Source of the DNA: Notolepis coatsorum
Lineage: Eukaryota; Chordata; Actinopteri; Aulopiformes; Paralepididae
DNA: 64,000 nucleotides
Direction of reading: 5' to 3'
NCBI GenBank assembly: GCA_963971535.1
Contig: CAXASK010002072.1
Span: forward strand, 89,501-153,500
Of the stretch, positions 1-9,033 are shown piece after piece. The position numbers and the translations under genes were made by a program. The notes under the pieces were generated by a model. It did no database searches, was not told the origin of the DNA, and saw only the letters and a program-made list of their open reading frames with translations. Within the stretch, counting starts at the first letter, position 1. Each line of letters starts with the position of its first letter.

Positions 1-1580
1 CCATCTCGAAAGTCATGGAAAAAATAGTCTACGAACAGGTCGAAAAGTACCTGGCGGAAAAAAATCTAATCTACGAATTCCAATCTGGCTTCAGAACGTC
101 CCACTCCACTGACACATGCCTCCTCTATTTGAACGACCACATCAAACAAGAGGTGGACGCAAGCAAATACTGCGGCATGGTCATGCTGGACCTACAAAAG
201 GCCTTCGACACTGTCAATCACTCCATTCTGATTGACAAGCTAAAAGCAATTGGTTTTGATAGTTTAACAGTGAGCTGGATGCAATCCTAGCTGGAGGGGA
301 GAGAACAGATGGTAGAGGTAAACGGTACCCTATCCCCCCCCCTCACAGTGAGCTGTGGTGTTCCACAAGGAAGCATACTAGGACCGCTACTCTTCCTAAT
401 TTATGCAAATGACATGTCGTCAGCCTGTGACTGCAACTTGTTCCTGTTTGCGGATGACTCAGCCCTGCTGGTCTCTGACAAGAACAAGTTGCAGGTTGAA
501 AAAACCCTCAGCTCGGAACTAGGCAAAATCTGCATATGGCTCGCTGATAACAAACTATCATTACACATGGGCAAAACAGAGTCCATTCTCTTCGGTTCAA
601 ATAACAAACTCAGCAAGACCGACGGCTTCTCAGTTACAGTGGGTGACAATATTGTCACAAGGAAAGACGAAATTACCTACCTGGGTTCCATCCTAGAGGC
701 AAATCTTTCCTGTGACAAAATGGCATCCAATGTAATAAAAAAAAGTCAACCAACAAACTAGATTCTTGTACCGGATCTCCTCTCTGGTAAACAAGAATAC
801 CCTGAAGACTCTGGCAGGAGCACTCATTCAAGGGTACTACGACTATGCGTGCACCTCATGGTACCAAAGCACCTCAAAGGCGCTTAAAACAAGATTACAA
901 ACATCACAAAACAAACTGGTCAGACTACTACTTGACCTTACCCCCAGAACCCACCTCACCCCTGCCCACTTTGACAACCTAGGATGGCTTAGAGTAGACG
1001 ACAGAGTACAGCAACTTGCAATGGGCCTGGTCTACAAGATACACTATACGACCGGGATGCCCATGTACATGTCAAAATACTTCCCAAAGGTCAGTGAATA
1101 CCACAACCACTACACCAGAGGAAGCTCAACAAATCATGTTAAACCCAGATTCGGATCAAACAAGGGATTAAACACGTTTCGCAATTATGCCACAACAATG
1201 TGGAACGCCCTACCCACAGCTGTAAAGGAATGTGAATCCCTGCCCACATTCAAAACCGCTCTTAAAGAGCACCTACGGGAGGCTGCAATTCGAAACTGGC
1301 CACCGTAAATGCCCAAAACCCCCACCACCTCCTAATAGACAGTCTCCTCCCCACCGCATGTATATATTCCCTCCCCGCCGTATGTATATTTCTCTCCCAC
1401 CCACCCACCCCCTCCTAATGTACAGTCCCCTCCCCATCATATGTATATACTCTGTCAGGATCTAGGGGTAACAGTACTGTATATTTGAATACCGTTTATG
1501 TCACAAATGTATCAGTACTAAATACCTATATGTCATGTATGTTGTGTATGTCATAAATGTCTATATGAATTGAAAATGAG
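1..1580 (+). mobile_element. LINE-A copy, 5' end outside window, 3' UTR split by a SINE
   Basis: This is the longest copy of a non-LTR retrotransposon family that recurs about twenty times in the window; I call it LINE-A. It has a reverse transcriptase reading frame (about 15-1308) and a 3' UTR with C-rich blocks, repeated 'aatgtacagt' motifs, a 'gtatgtcataaatgta' block and a conserved end 'gggaccctgatgtaaacaag'. The UTR stops at 1580 where a SINE is inserted and resumes at 2417, ending in a short ATTC repeat near 2558. RT motifs and simple-repeat tails suit the Jockey/CR1/L2 superfamily; the exact clade is not resolved. Confidence 0.85.
15..1308 (+). pseudogene. LINE-A reverse transcriptase, decayed ORF2 C-terminal half
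   Basis: The frame encodes RT palm motifs: LDLQKAFDTVNHSILIDKL (metal-binding D), GVPQGSILGPLLFLIY, and LFADDSALLVSDKN (the YxDD-like catalytic box, here FADD). A C-terminal region follows, with DYACTSWY and ending LREAAIRNWPP. It reverse-transcribes its own RNA at a nicked target in active families. It is broken here: a TAG stop at 288-290 lies between two segments of the same frame, and a shift of frame in the A-run near 735-745 separates the RT from the C-terminal part (766-1308). The endonuclease domain would lie upstream of the window. Later copies at 14.3, 27.7 and 31.3 kb repeat the last part of this frame. Confidence 0.85.
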
Positions 1581-2416
1581 GAGGGGCGGCTACGTGGCAT
1601 AGTGGGCAATGCGCTCGCCACAAAATCTGGAGACGCTGGGCTTGCCTGTTCGAGCCCAGCACTCCACATTTGCTTTCAGTTTAGTTGGTCGTACGTACTA
1701 ATTAGAGCTGGGCCGTTAACGGCGTTAACGTGCTGCGTTATCGCGAGACTAGTATCGCGCGATAATATAATTGACGCCGTTAATCTTTTTCACAACGTTG
1801 GGTCTGTATTGTCCTTAAATACTTGCCGTAGTTCCCAGCTGTGGTACCAGGAAGTGATTGCACTTCCGGAGCTGTAGTCAGAATAATGTGTTAAACTAAA
1901 GTAGTGGTCCGGTAATCATTGTTATACAGGTGAGGTTAAGAAGTCCTCAGGATATAACACAATTCGGCGATGAGGACGTCTGAATCTGCACAATGCAAGA
2001 AAAAAGAAGTCCGTTGCAAGCTTTGTTTACATTATTAACGACGCGAGTTAGCATGTTAGCTCACGTTACTCGGGTGGCACTGGGAAACATCTACAAGAGG
2101 AGGAAATCCACTTTACACACTAAAGGAAGGATCGACTGGACTATCGTGAGTGTTTACAACAGAAATGGCTTGGGTTATTGGAAATATTGGACCGTTTGAT
2201 GACAATCTGGAGCAATATGAAATGAAAATGGGAGACCCTGATGTTAGCATGTTAGCTCACGTGACTCGGGCGGCACTTGAAAACATCTACAAGAGGAGGA
2301 AATCCACTTTACACACTAAAGGAATGATCGACTGGACTATCATGAGTGTTTACAACAGAAATGGCTTGGGTTATTGGAAATATTGGACCGTTTGATGACA
2401 ATGTGGAGCAATATGA
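1581..2416 (+). mobile_element. SINE with tRNA-like head, carrying a hAT-like fragment
   Basis: The insert begins with a tRNA-like head (about 1585-1677): an A-box-like 'tggcatagtgggcaatgcg' and a B box 'cctgttcgagccc'. It is bounded by a 16-bp exact duplication of LINE-A sequence, atgaattgaaaatgag, at 1565-1580 and 2417-2432, so it inserted into LINE-A by target-primed integration. From about 1708 the body holds 'gagctgggccgttaacggcg', which resembles the terminus of fish hAT elements; I see no matching opposite terminus. It also contains a 197-bp tandem duplication. Confidence 0.7.
2050..2415 (+). repeat. 197-bp tandem duplication inside the SINE insert
   Basis: The block starting 'gcatgttagctcacg' at 2051 recurs at 2248 with high identity, including 'aagaggaggaaatccac' and 'ggcttgggttattgg'. 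The junction (about 2220-2243) contains 'aaaatgggagaccctgatg', which is LINE-A 3' UTR sequence, so the duplication unit appears to include a piece of the surrounding LINE. Confidence 0.8.
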
Positions 2417-2558
2417 ATGAATTGAAAATGAGGGACCCTGATGGAAACAAGACAAACGTCTTTCTCAGGTCTGCATCCCCTTAACAATTGTGTGTATTGA
2501 GCCGTACTGTATTGTGCCAATTCTGCAATCTGTTAAATAAAGTTTTCATTCATTCACA
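2417..2558 (+). mobile_element. LINE-A 3' end, continuation after the SINE
   Basis: LINE-A terminal sequence resumes with the SINE target duplication, then 'gggaccctgatgg', 'ctttctcaggtctgcatcc', the 'attctgcaatctgtt' motif and an AATAAA-like signal, ending in a short ATTC repeat. Confidence 0.85.
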
Positions 2559-2641
2559 ACTGGCGGAAAAAAAACAGTGAACGACTCGTCCTCATAGCCG
2601 CCCGCGGACAGAGATATCTAGGCGTCTCTCCGTGTCCTCAC

Positions 2642-2742
2642 CTGGTGCTCTCCTCGGACCCGTCCTTGGTGGGCGTGTCTGAAGTGTTGGATGGCTTCTT
2701 CTCCTTCTCATCGTCATCCTCCTCGTCGCTGCCTTTCTCCTC
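2642..2742 (-). CDS. kdm6b: Probable kdm6b exon, acidic linker of the JmjC region
   Basis: On the minus strand an acceptor (ttcaccaccag) precedes 101 bp of open frame, and a GTGAGG donor follows. The peptide starts EEKGSDEEDDDEKEKK and continues PSNTSDTPTKDGSEEST. KDM6B has an acidic, low-complexity linker just after the SSFQESLQEE stretch of its JmjC domain, and this exon fits that place. It lies downstream, in minus-strand order, of two much clearer kdm6b exons at 13676-13783 and about 15196-15285. The exon that should lie between (with SRSHTTIAKYAQYQ) was not found. An acidic linker alone is weak evidence, so the gene name rests on context. Confidence 0.5.
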
Positions 2743-2919
2743 CTGGTGGTGAAATGAATCACAACTGGACTTTGAGCCGGATCACACAGCCTCCCGTCCT
2801 GGGAGTGAGGGGTGATAACGGAGCGCTTCTTGGACAGGCATCTATCCTCTATCGTATATTTAGCATTTAGCATTTTTACATTATATATTAGATTAGATTT
2901 AGATGATTGGATTATTAGA

Positions 2920-3110
2920 TTATATATTGTAACCATTTATTGTAGGGCAAATATAACTGAGAGGGCATACATACCCTCATCTCGCACCTTGTTGCCCAAT
3001 GCCCATATGCACATGTCCAGAGTTAATTATATTGTATTGTTTACGCTGCTTTTTTATTCTATTTTATTTTTTACTTCTCCACTGTACTATGATTATGTCA
3101 CCTGTACCAT
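2920..3110 (+). repeat. Dispersed repeat C, copy 1
   Basis: The stretch from 'ttgtaaccatttattgta' through 'agagttaattatattgt' matches a second copy at about 59995-60190 in the same orientation. I see no coding frame; it may be a LINE 3' UTR. Confidence 0.55.
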
Positions 3111-3112
3111 CC

Positions 3113-3491
3113 CAGTGAGCAAAAGCCGTCTTTTCAACCAAGCGTTTTTCATAGCTCTCGTATAACCGGGCCAAATCGTGTTTTTTTGGAGACGTATTTT
3201 AAACTATGTACTAAGTATATTATTTCAATGCATTCACATCTGAAAATATTATCAATATGGACAGAGGCATCCTGCAAACGTACCTACAAATATATGAGCA
3301 CGATATTTTCGAAGATTTTATGTGACGTCTATCCATCGCTCGCATTCAGCCCAGGATAATCTTGTCTAAGCTAAGACGTATTTTAAACTATGCACTAAGT
3401 ATATTATTTCAATGCATTCATATCTGAAAATATTATCAATATGCACAGAATCTCCGAATCTCAGTGACCCAGATGTCCTGAGGTGCGTGAA

Positions 3492-3524
<33 letters not shown>

Positions 3525-3534
3525 GTGTTTGTGT
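3113..3534 (+). repeat. Flank of the palindromic AGACGTCT element, with an internal direct repeat
   Basis: Starts 'cccagtgagcaaaagccgtc'. Two direct copies of a block reading 'actaagtatattatttcaat' then 'gaaaatattatcaatatg' begin near 3191 and 3376. A GT-rich microsatellite follows and hosts the MITE at 3535. The 'gtgagcaa' start resembles the inverted 'ttgctcagaggg' at about 13341-13352, so this may be one end of a DNA-transposon-like element, but no target duplication was found. Confidence 0.4.
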
Positions 3535-3901
3535 TAGGGTGACCAGATACAAAAAGTCCAAAAGCAGGACAACAGTAAGATTTTGGTGGGACAAAGTGGG
3601 ACAGATAATAATGTAATTTTTTTATTATAATAACTCGTCTTCACCGAATAGATAAAGGTTAAATCTAAATAAATACAAATTAAATACAGAATTATATCTC
3701 TCCACATTCATCTTGGCACTGGCAGCCGGCTTGTTACCACCTAACATCTGTTTTAAATATTCAAACTTTATCACTTGACAGGAATGTCTTGTGTTCGATA
3801 TTTTTTTTTTGCTTCAAAAAGAGGGACATCCTCTCAATATGTGGGACGCGGTCTCAAATGGTGGGACAGTACAACCAAAAGGGGGACACCTGGTCACCCT
3901 A
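3535..3901 (+). mobile_element. hAT-type MITE with perfect 12-bp TIRs
   Basis: The 367-bp element begins tagggtgaccag and ends ctggtcacccta, exact inverse complements. The flanks gtttgtgt (3527-3534) and gtgtgtgt (3902-3909) make an 8-bp target duplication with one mismatch, inside a GT microsatellite. It has no coding frame. The size, TIRs and 8-bp duplication are typical of non-autonomous hAT elements. Confidence 0.8.
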
Positions 3902-3959
3902 GTGTGTGTGTGTGTGTGTGTCTATCCATAGCTCTCATTTAGCCCAGGAGAATCTTGTC

Positions 3960-4510
3960 TAAGCTTAGACGTCTACCAAACTTTCACTTTTCACCCCATT
4001 TTAGACATTGTTTAAACGTCTAAGCTTAGATGTTCAAAACACGTCTAATCTTAGACGTCTACCAAACTTTCACTTTTCACCCCACTTTAGACTGATTTTA
4101 GACGTCTATGTCATGACGTTGAAACAACGTCTAAGCTTAGACGTTCAAAACACGTCTAAGCTTAGACGTCTACCAAACTTTCACTTTTCACCCCACTTTA
4201 GACTGATCTTAGACGTCTATGTCATGACGTTGAAACAACGTCTAAGCTTAGACGTTCAAAACACGTCTAAGTTTAGACGTTCGAAACACGTCTAGAATAG
4301 ACGTCTACCAAACTTTCACTTTTCACCCCATTCTAGACTGATTTTAAACGTCTAAGCTTAGACGTTCAAAACACGTCTAAGCTTAGACGTTCAAAACACG
4401 TCTAAGCTTAGACCTTCAAAACACGTCTAAGCTTAGACGTTCAAAACACGTCTAGAATAGACTTCTACCAAACTTTCACTTTTCACCCCATTCTAGACCG
4501 ATTTTAGCCT
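3960..4510 (+). repeat. Palindromic AGACGTCT satellite, array 1
   Basis: Imperfect units alternate 'gtctaccaaactttcac', 'ttttcacccca', 'tgtcatgacgttgaaac' and short palindromes such as cgtctaagcttagacg and agacgtct. It belongs to the same family as the longer array at 12.2-13.3 kb but is less regular. Confidence 0.8.
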
Positions 4511-4516
4511 ATAGCC

Positions 4517-4589
4517 TTGATTGACATTTTTTATTAACAGATTGCAGAATGGGTACAGTACAGTACAGCTCAATACACACAATTGTTAA
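4517..4589 (-). mobile_element. LINE-A 3' tail fragment, ends at a TTAA
   Basis: Reverse complement of the LINE-A end (attgcagaatgggtacagt, then ctcaatacacacaattg). The match stops exactly at TTAA (4586-4589), where LINE-A would continue with 'ggggatgcagacc'; piggyBac-like terminal sequence follows instead. Confidence 0.75.
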
Positions 4590-4670
4590 CCCTTTCACTG
4601 CCACACTACCAAACGGTTAACCCTTTCACTGCGACAATACACAGTATGTTAACCCTTTCACTGCATATAT
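4586..4670 (+). repeat. Three tandem piggyBac-like TTAA termini
   Basis: The motif TTAACCCTTTCACTGC begins at 4586, 4617 and 4649, spaced 31-32 bp. TTAA plus CCCTTT is the usual look of piggyBac-family ends, which duplicate TTAA. A second triple set with 30-bp spacing lies at 25375-25450. No transposase frame is nearby. Confidence 0.5.
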
Positions 4671-4788
4671 GTAGTATCCTCAAGAATATGTGCATAATCT
4701 TGTGTAATTTTTGCAATTGTACATATCTAATTTAAATTATTAGAAGTATTATGGTAAACTTTATATTACCAGCTATACGTTAATATAA

Positions 4789-5330
4789 TTAACCAAGTTC
4801 ACATTGTGAGATGGAGAGTTCAGTGTTCTGATGGCCTGGGGGAAGAAGCTGAGCCGGAGTGTCTCTGTTCTCGTAGTGTGTGTACGGCGTTTGCCTGACC
4901 GCAGCAGCTTGAACAGGCTGTTGTTGGGGTGGTGGGGGGTGTTTAATTATTCTGCAGGCTCTGGATTTGCACCTCCTGTTATATAAGACCTGCAGGGGTG
5001 GTAGTGCAATACCCGTAGTACGCTCTGCTGAGCGCACCATTCTCTGGAGTGCCTTCCTGTCCTGTGCCGTGCTGTTTCCAAACCAGGCAGTGATGTTTCC
5101 AGTCAGAATGCTCTCTACAGCCCCGGAATAGAAGGAGTGGAGTATCTTCCCAGATACTTTGAACTTCCTTAACTGTCTCAGGTGATAGAGGCGCTGTTTA
5201 GCCTTTTTCACCACATAATATATGTGTGTTGACCATGTCAGGTTCTCTGTGATGTGGACTCCCAGGTACTTGAAACTGCTCACCCTGCTCACCCTCTTCT
5301 TGGACCTAGTAAGGTTTCGTCGATAATCCA
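4789..5330 (-). pseudogene. L2/CR1-like LINE, C-terminal part of reverse transcriptase
   Basis: The minus-strand frame includes FKYLGVHITENLTWSTHI, AVESILTGNITAWFGN, STAQDRKALQRMVRSAE and LYNRRCKSRACRIIKHP. This is the typical post-RT segment of very common fish LINEs. It is 5'-truncated; the upstream end runs into LINE-A 3' UTR at about 5330. It differs from LINE-A in protein sequence. Confidence 0.75.
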
Positions 5331-5505
5331 ATGTACAGTTACCCCCCCCCCCCCCCCCCCCCACCTACCCCCCCCCCCCCCCCCCCCCCTCCTCCAATGT
5401 ACATTTTCTTCGTCAAATGTATATACCGGTACTCTCTCTTTTTTTTTTAACTCTTTTTGTACCACAAACAGTACTGTATTTGTAAATCTGGTATGTCATA
5501 AATCC
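5330..5505 (+). mobile_element. LINE-A 3' UTR fragment with poly-C tracts
   Basis: Contains 'ccaatgtaca' motifs, two long C runs (5341-5388) and 'cacaaacagtactgtattt', matching the middle of the LINE-A 3' UTR. It stops near 5505, where a different LINE tail begins. Confidence 0.65.
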
Positions 5506-5711
5506 AATCTCCCCCCAATCCCATTCAATCTATTTGGCTGCCTGCAGCTCAAATGTATTCCCTTGCCCCAGTTTGCCTTTTATGTCTCTGTCTGTGTTTT
5601 GTGTATTTGTATATTTGTTTTTGTTTTGCTGCCATCTTGGCCAGGTCTTGCTCGAAAAAGAGATCTTTGATCTCAAGTGACTACCTGGTAAAATAAAGGT
5701 AAAATAAAAAA
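5506..5711 (+). mobile_element. L2-type LINE 3' tail
   Basis: The sequence 'gccatcttggccaggtctt', 'aaaaagagatctttgatctc' and 'ctacctggtaaaataaagg' is the 3' end of a very widespread fish L2-like LINE. It lies between two LINE-A fragments and so probably inserted into one LINE-A copy. Confidence 0.65.
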
Positions 5712-6053
5712 ATGTATGTCACCCCCCCCCCCCCCCCACCTACCCAATCCAATGTACAGTTTCTATGTCAAATGTATATACTTTTTTTTCTGGACTCTTT
5801 TTGTATCACAAACAGTACTGTATTTGCAAATCTGGTATGTCATAAATATATAGATGTAGCAGTACTGTCTATCTGTATGTCATGTATGTCATATATGTTA
5901 CGATGAATTGAAAATGGGGGACCCTGATGTAAACAAGATGAAAGTCTTTCTCTGGTCTGCATCCCCTTAACAATTGTATGTATTGAGCTGTACTGTACTG
6001 TACCCATTCTGCAATCTGTTAATAAAGTTTTCAATCAATCAATCAATCAATAT
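5712..6053 (+). mobile_element. LINE-A 3' end, CAAT-repeat tail
   Basis: LINE-A 3' UTR from the C-rich block through 'gggggaccctgatgtaaac' to 'aataaagttttcaatcaatc' and a CAAT microsatellite. Confidence 0.85.
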
Positions 6054-6174
6054 TATGTTATGATGAATTGAAAATGGGGGACCCTGATGTAAACAAGATG
6101 AAAGTCTTTCTCTGGTCTGCATCCCCTTCTGCAATCTGTTAATAAACTTTTCAATCAATCAATCAATCAATCAA
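6054..6174 (+). repeat. Partial tandem repeat of the LINE-A tail
   Basis: A second copy of the last part of LINE-A (gatgaattgaaaatggggg onward) directly follows the first. It lacks the 'ttaacaattg' to 'gtaccca' block and ends in the same CAAT repeat. Confidence 0.75.
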
Positions 6175-6770
6175 TGAGTGGTGCTGAGAGGGAGGGGGCA
6201 ACGCAGAAGTCTCGCGTAATCGCACGAGTGTCGCCCGTTTGAACACGGGTTGGAAACCCCGTCGTTCACTTCCTTCCACCCTGGTTCCTTCGCTGCCTGT
6301 TGGCTGTCCACAAGCAAGGTAAATGTCTCTATTATTTTAATAAAATGTGGCCAAGCCCATTACTATTCCCTCTCGAAACGTAACCGAGTTGACTACTATA
6401 TATGTAATGGCATGTGTAGTTGGTTCATACGAGTGTACGTGCTTGTATTTCTATCGTTGACTTCGTTTGCAAATTTTAACGTTCGCTATACAGACGAGCA
6501 GGGCCGCATTAACGATTTTTTTTTTTATAATAATAATAATGCAATAAAAGTCTGAAAATGAAGGGATTATGTCCATGAGTGTAATTTTTTGAAATTAAGG
6601 CCTGCCTCTTATATAAGCCTCTCTAATAAAGGCCTGGTGCTCTTTGCAGCTGAGGTAAATAGAAGACCCGTCCTATATTTGAGGATTTACGGTAAATCAA
6701 GATGTTCAATTATCTTAAGGTACAATACCTAAAATGAAAATGTGTGTGTGTTTCCAGCCAACCAGGTAAC

Positions 6771-6830
6771 ATGGCAGAAAAAAGAAAGAATACAGACATC
6801 GGAGCATTTTTCAGTACACCAAAACGCAAA
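6771..6830 (+). CDS. First coding exon of an unidentified gene
   Basis: An ATG at 6771 opens 20 codons, MAEKRKNTDIGAFFSTPKRK, and the exon ends in phase 0 at a clear donor (cgcaaa, then gtaagaa). A pyrimidine-rich acceptor, 'tgtttccag', lies at about 6750-6757. Short basic starts with an 'IxxFF' motif occur in transposase-derived zinc-finger proteins and in PCNA-binding proteins. I do not assign a function. The following exons at 7268 and 7497 are in the compatible phase. Confidence 0.45.
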
Positions 6831-6902
6831 GTAAGAACCCTAGTAGCCTAATAGCTCAAAGACTTAAAGGGCGGGCTCCACAAATAATGGATTGCACGGT
6901 GT

Positions 6903-7211
6903 TAATTGCACCCTTACTTACAATTCATTATGAATTGTAAATGGGGGACCCTGATGTAAACAAAACAAAAGTCTTTCTCTGGTCTGCAACCCCTTAACAA
7001 TTGTGTGTATTGAGCCGTACTATATTGTACCCATTCTGCAATATGTTAATAACATTTTTAATCAATCAATAACAGATTGCAGAATGGGTACAGTACGGCT
7101 CAATACACACAATTGTTAAGGGGATGCAGACCAGAGAAAGACTTTCGTCTTGTTTACATCAGGGTTCCCCATTTTCAATTCATAATGAATTGTAAGTAAG
7201 GGTGCAATAGA
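6903..7211. repeat. Large palindrome of two inverted LINE-A tails
   Basis: A plus-strand LINE-A tail (about 6927-7070) meets a minus-strand one (about 7071-7190). Identity of the arms extends beyond the LINE: 'attgcacccttacttacaat' on the left recurs inverted on the right. The arms are about 150 bp, so the locus can form a long hairpin. Confidence 0.85.
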
Positions 7212-7267
7212 AATGTTTCATAATGATGTTCAGTGTATTCATACGTGTATTGCTCTCCTTAATGTAG

Positions 7268-7324
7268 AATGATATGGTGACTGTACAGACTCAGGAAGGA
7301 GAGAAAGAGACCCAAGAGTTACAG
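7268..7324 (+). CDS. Duplicated exon, copy 1, unidentified gene
   Basis: Fifty-seven bp between an acceptor (aatgtag) and a donor (gtaatgg) encode NDMVTVQTQEGEKETQELQ in phase 0, which fits the exon ending at 6830. The product is unknown. Confidence 0.4.
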
Positions 7325-7496
7325 GTAATGGAAATATCAGACAGTCAGCTTAAAGTGTAGGATAACATAACAAATTAAGACACAAATACTTGGATTATAT
7401 ATCCCCCCTCTCTCCCTTTCTTTACAGAGTAGCATAAAGATTGTGTATTCAAACCGGTTCAGTGTATTCATAAGTGTATTGCTCTCCTTAATGTAG

Positions 7497-7565
7497 AATG
7501 ATATGGTGACTGTGCAGACTCAGGGAGGAGGCAGAGAAGGAGAGAAAGAGACCCAAGAGTTACAG
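7497..7565 (+). CDS. Duplicated exon, copy 2, with four extra codons
   Basis: Sixty-nine bp, same splice signals, encoding NDMVTVQTQ then GGGREGEKETQELQ. Because both copies are multiples of three and phase 0, including either or both would keep the frame. Confidence 0.4.
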
Positions 7566-7865
7566 GTAATGGAAATATCAGACAGCTTAAAGTGTAGGAT
7601 AACATAACAAATTAAGACACAAAATAGGCTATATTTACAGCAGACCCTGTTATTGTTCCTTGTTGGTATTTTTTCTCTCTTTCTTATTAAAAACTTGGCC
7701 TATTTGAAAGGAGATTGATTTAAATTATGCTGTGACCTGCTGCCAATATCCTGTGTAACTAAATCGAATATACTTGTATTGAGAAGACACTTGTACGTTA
7801 GTCTAGAGGTCAAATACTTATGTTAATCCCTATTTAAAATGTAACGTTCTGTTGCATGTGTCCAG

Positions 7866-7934
7866 ATGCCGGGCGTCAGTGAAAGATGTCAACCTACAGG
7901 AGTTTGTTCGTGCCCTGGCGGCCTTCCTGAAAAA
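7866..7934 (+). pseudogene. rps19: rps19 exon 2 (first coding exon), frame broken
   Basis: ATG at 7866 directly follows a 'tccag' acceptor, as in vertebrate RPS19, where coding starts at the beginning of exon 2. MPGV is followed, out of frame, by VKDVNLQEFVRALAAFLKK. RPS19 is a small-subunit ribosomal protein needed for 18S rRNA maturation. The exon is 69 bp, whereas the vertebrate one has 71 coding bases to the same splice site; two bases are missing near 7879, which breaks the frame. The donor (aaaaa, then gtgagt) keeps the family phase. Later RPS19 exons were not seen, so this is a genomic, intron-containing fragment and not a processed copy. Confidence 0.8.
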
Positions 7935-8038
7935 GTGAGTTGACTTAATTAATTTCCTCCAAGGGTGTGACAGTCACACTATTAAAAGAATATAAAAAAG
8001 CATATTCCACAGTTATGATACATTTCTTCGGTCACCAG

Positions 8039-8139
8039 GTCAGGAAAGCTGAAGGTGCCAGACTGGGTGGACCTGGTCAAGCTGGCTAAACACAAGGAGC
8101 TGGCCCCTAATGATGAGAACTGGTTCTACACCAGAGCTG
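8039..8139 (+). pseudogene. rps19: rps19 exon 3
   Basis: The exon runs from a 'gtcaccag' acceptor to a 'gtaaat' donor and is 101 bp long, which is the length I know for vertebrate RPS19 exon 3. It encodes (K)[17 protein letters not shown] and [16 protein letters not shown], near-identical to vertebrate RPS19. Phase agrees with the preceding exon. The next RPS19 exon (STARHLYLRGG) is absent downstream, where LINE-A tails begin at 8643. It is called a pseudogene because the upstream exon is out of frame and the gene is incomplete. Confidence 0.85.
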
Positions 8140-8642
8140 GTAAATTGTGACATCATCCCACCATCTCTTGTTTCCACTGCTGTTGGTATTAGTTGCGTTG
8201 ATTAACGCAACTAGTGTTAGCTGTAACATTTGATGGCTGACGTAGCAGCTCTAATGTTTGCAGGGCTGTACACTGCGACGAGATGATTGCAAATTGCCTA
8301 TTAATTTGGCCGTTGCGAGTGAAAAATAATATCTGGGAGCAACGTTGTGAGTAGTGATTTCAACCTTCATTGGCATTTCACTCCTAAATTAATCAATACA
8401 AATTGGATAAAAAAAATTGTAAAACTTTAGCCTACAACCAAGGCTGTACAGTGCGACACAATGTCGTGGTGCTATGAAAATTGTCGTTGAGCTGAGCTCT
8501 CATCAAAATCAATGGAGGACTTTCAGGAAAGTAAAAAACACATACCGCTTGCCGATTGGTGCTAAGAACAGCAGGGCGGGTGCAAGCGATGTGACGTAAT
8601 TGGCAGACTCGACTGTCAATCAAAATTATTCTGTTGCCGGCT

Positions 8643-8792
8643 GAATGATTGAATGAATGAAAACGTTATTAACGATTGCAGAATGGGTACAATACAGTAC
8701 AGCTCAATACAACAACAGTGGACTGGAGGATGAAGACTAGAAAAAGACTTTCGGCTTTTTTACATAAGGGTCTTCTATTTTCAATTCATCAA
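8643..8792 (-). mobile_element. LINE-A 3' tail, diverged
   Basis: Reverse-complement LINE-A end from a degenerate GAAT/GATT repeat to 'ttttcaattcatc'; the central part is more diverged than in other copies. Confidence 0.75.
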
Positions 8793-8840
8793 AACATTTA
8801 GAGACATACAAATATACAATAGTTTCATAAAAATGCTATT

Positions 8841-8972
8841 TATTGATTGATTGATTTAAAACTTTATTAACATATTGCAGAATGGGTACAGTACAGCTCA
8901 ATACATACAATTGTTAAGGGCATGCAGACCAGAGAAAGACTTTCGTCTTGTTTACACCAGGGTCCCCCATAA
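8841..8972 (-). mobile_element. LINE-A 3' tail
   Basis: Reverse-complement LINE-A end from 'gattgattgatt' to 'caccagggtcccccat'. Confidence 0.8.
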
Positions 8973-9033
8973 ACGCACCTGTGTATTGAAGCTTCTGTAG
9001 CATGTCACAGAAATATTCTGTACTTGTTTCAGA

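Larger units (their letters stand above)
7229..7622 (+). repeat. 229-bp tandem duplication containing an exon
   Basis: The block from 'gttcagtgtattcata' through the exon and its donor to 'aacaaattaagacacaaa' is present twice (starts 7229 and 7458). Both copies keep an acceptor (ttaatgtag) and a donor (gtaatgg). The second copy has a 12-bp in-frame insertion. Confidence 0.85.

Noticed and set aside
401-658. Minus-strand frame opposite the LINE-A reverse transcriptase
   Set aside because: Shadow of the plus-strand RT frame, which carries the recognisable motifs.
1585-1677. tRNA gene
   Set aside because: A- and B-box-like motifs are present but no cloverleaf can be drawn with confidence and the piece is the head of a SINE; the same applies to 24883-25119 and 11004-11490.
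7866-8139. Functional rps19 gene
   Set aside because: The first coding exon has lost two bases and the later exons are missing.
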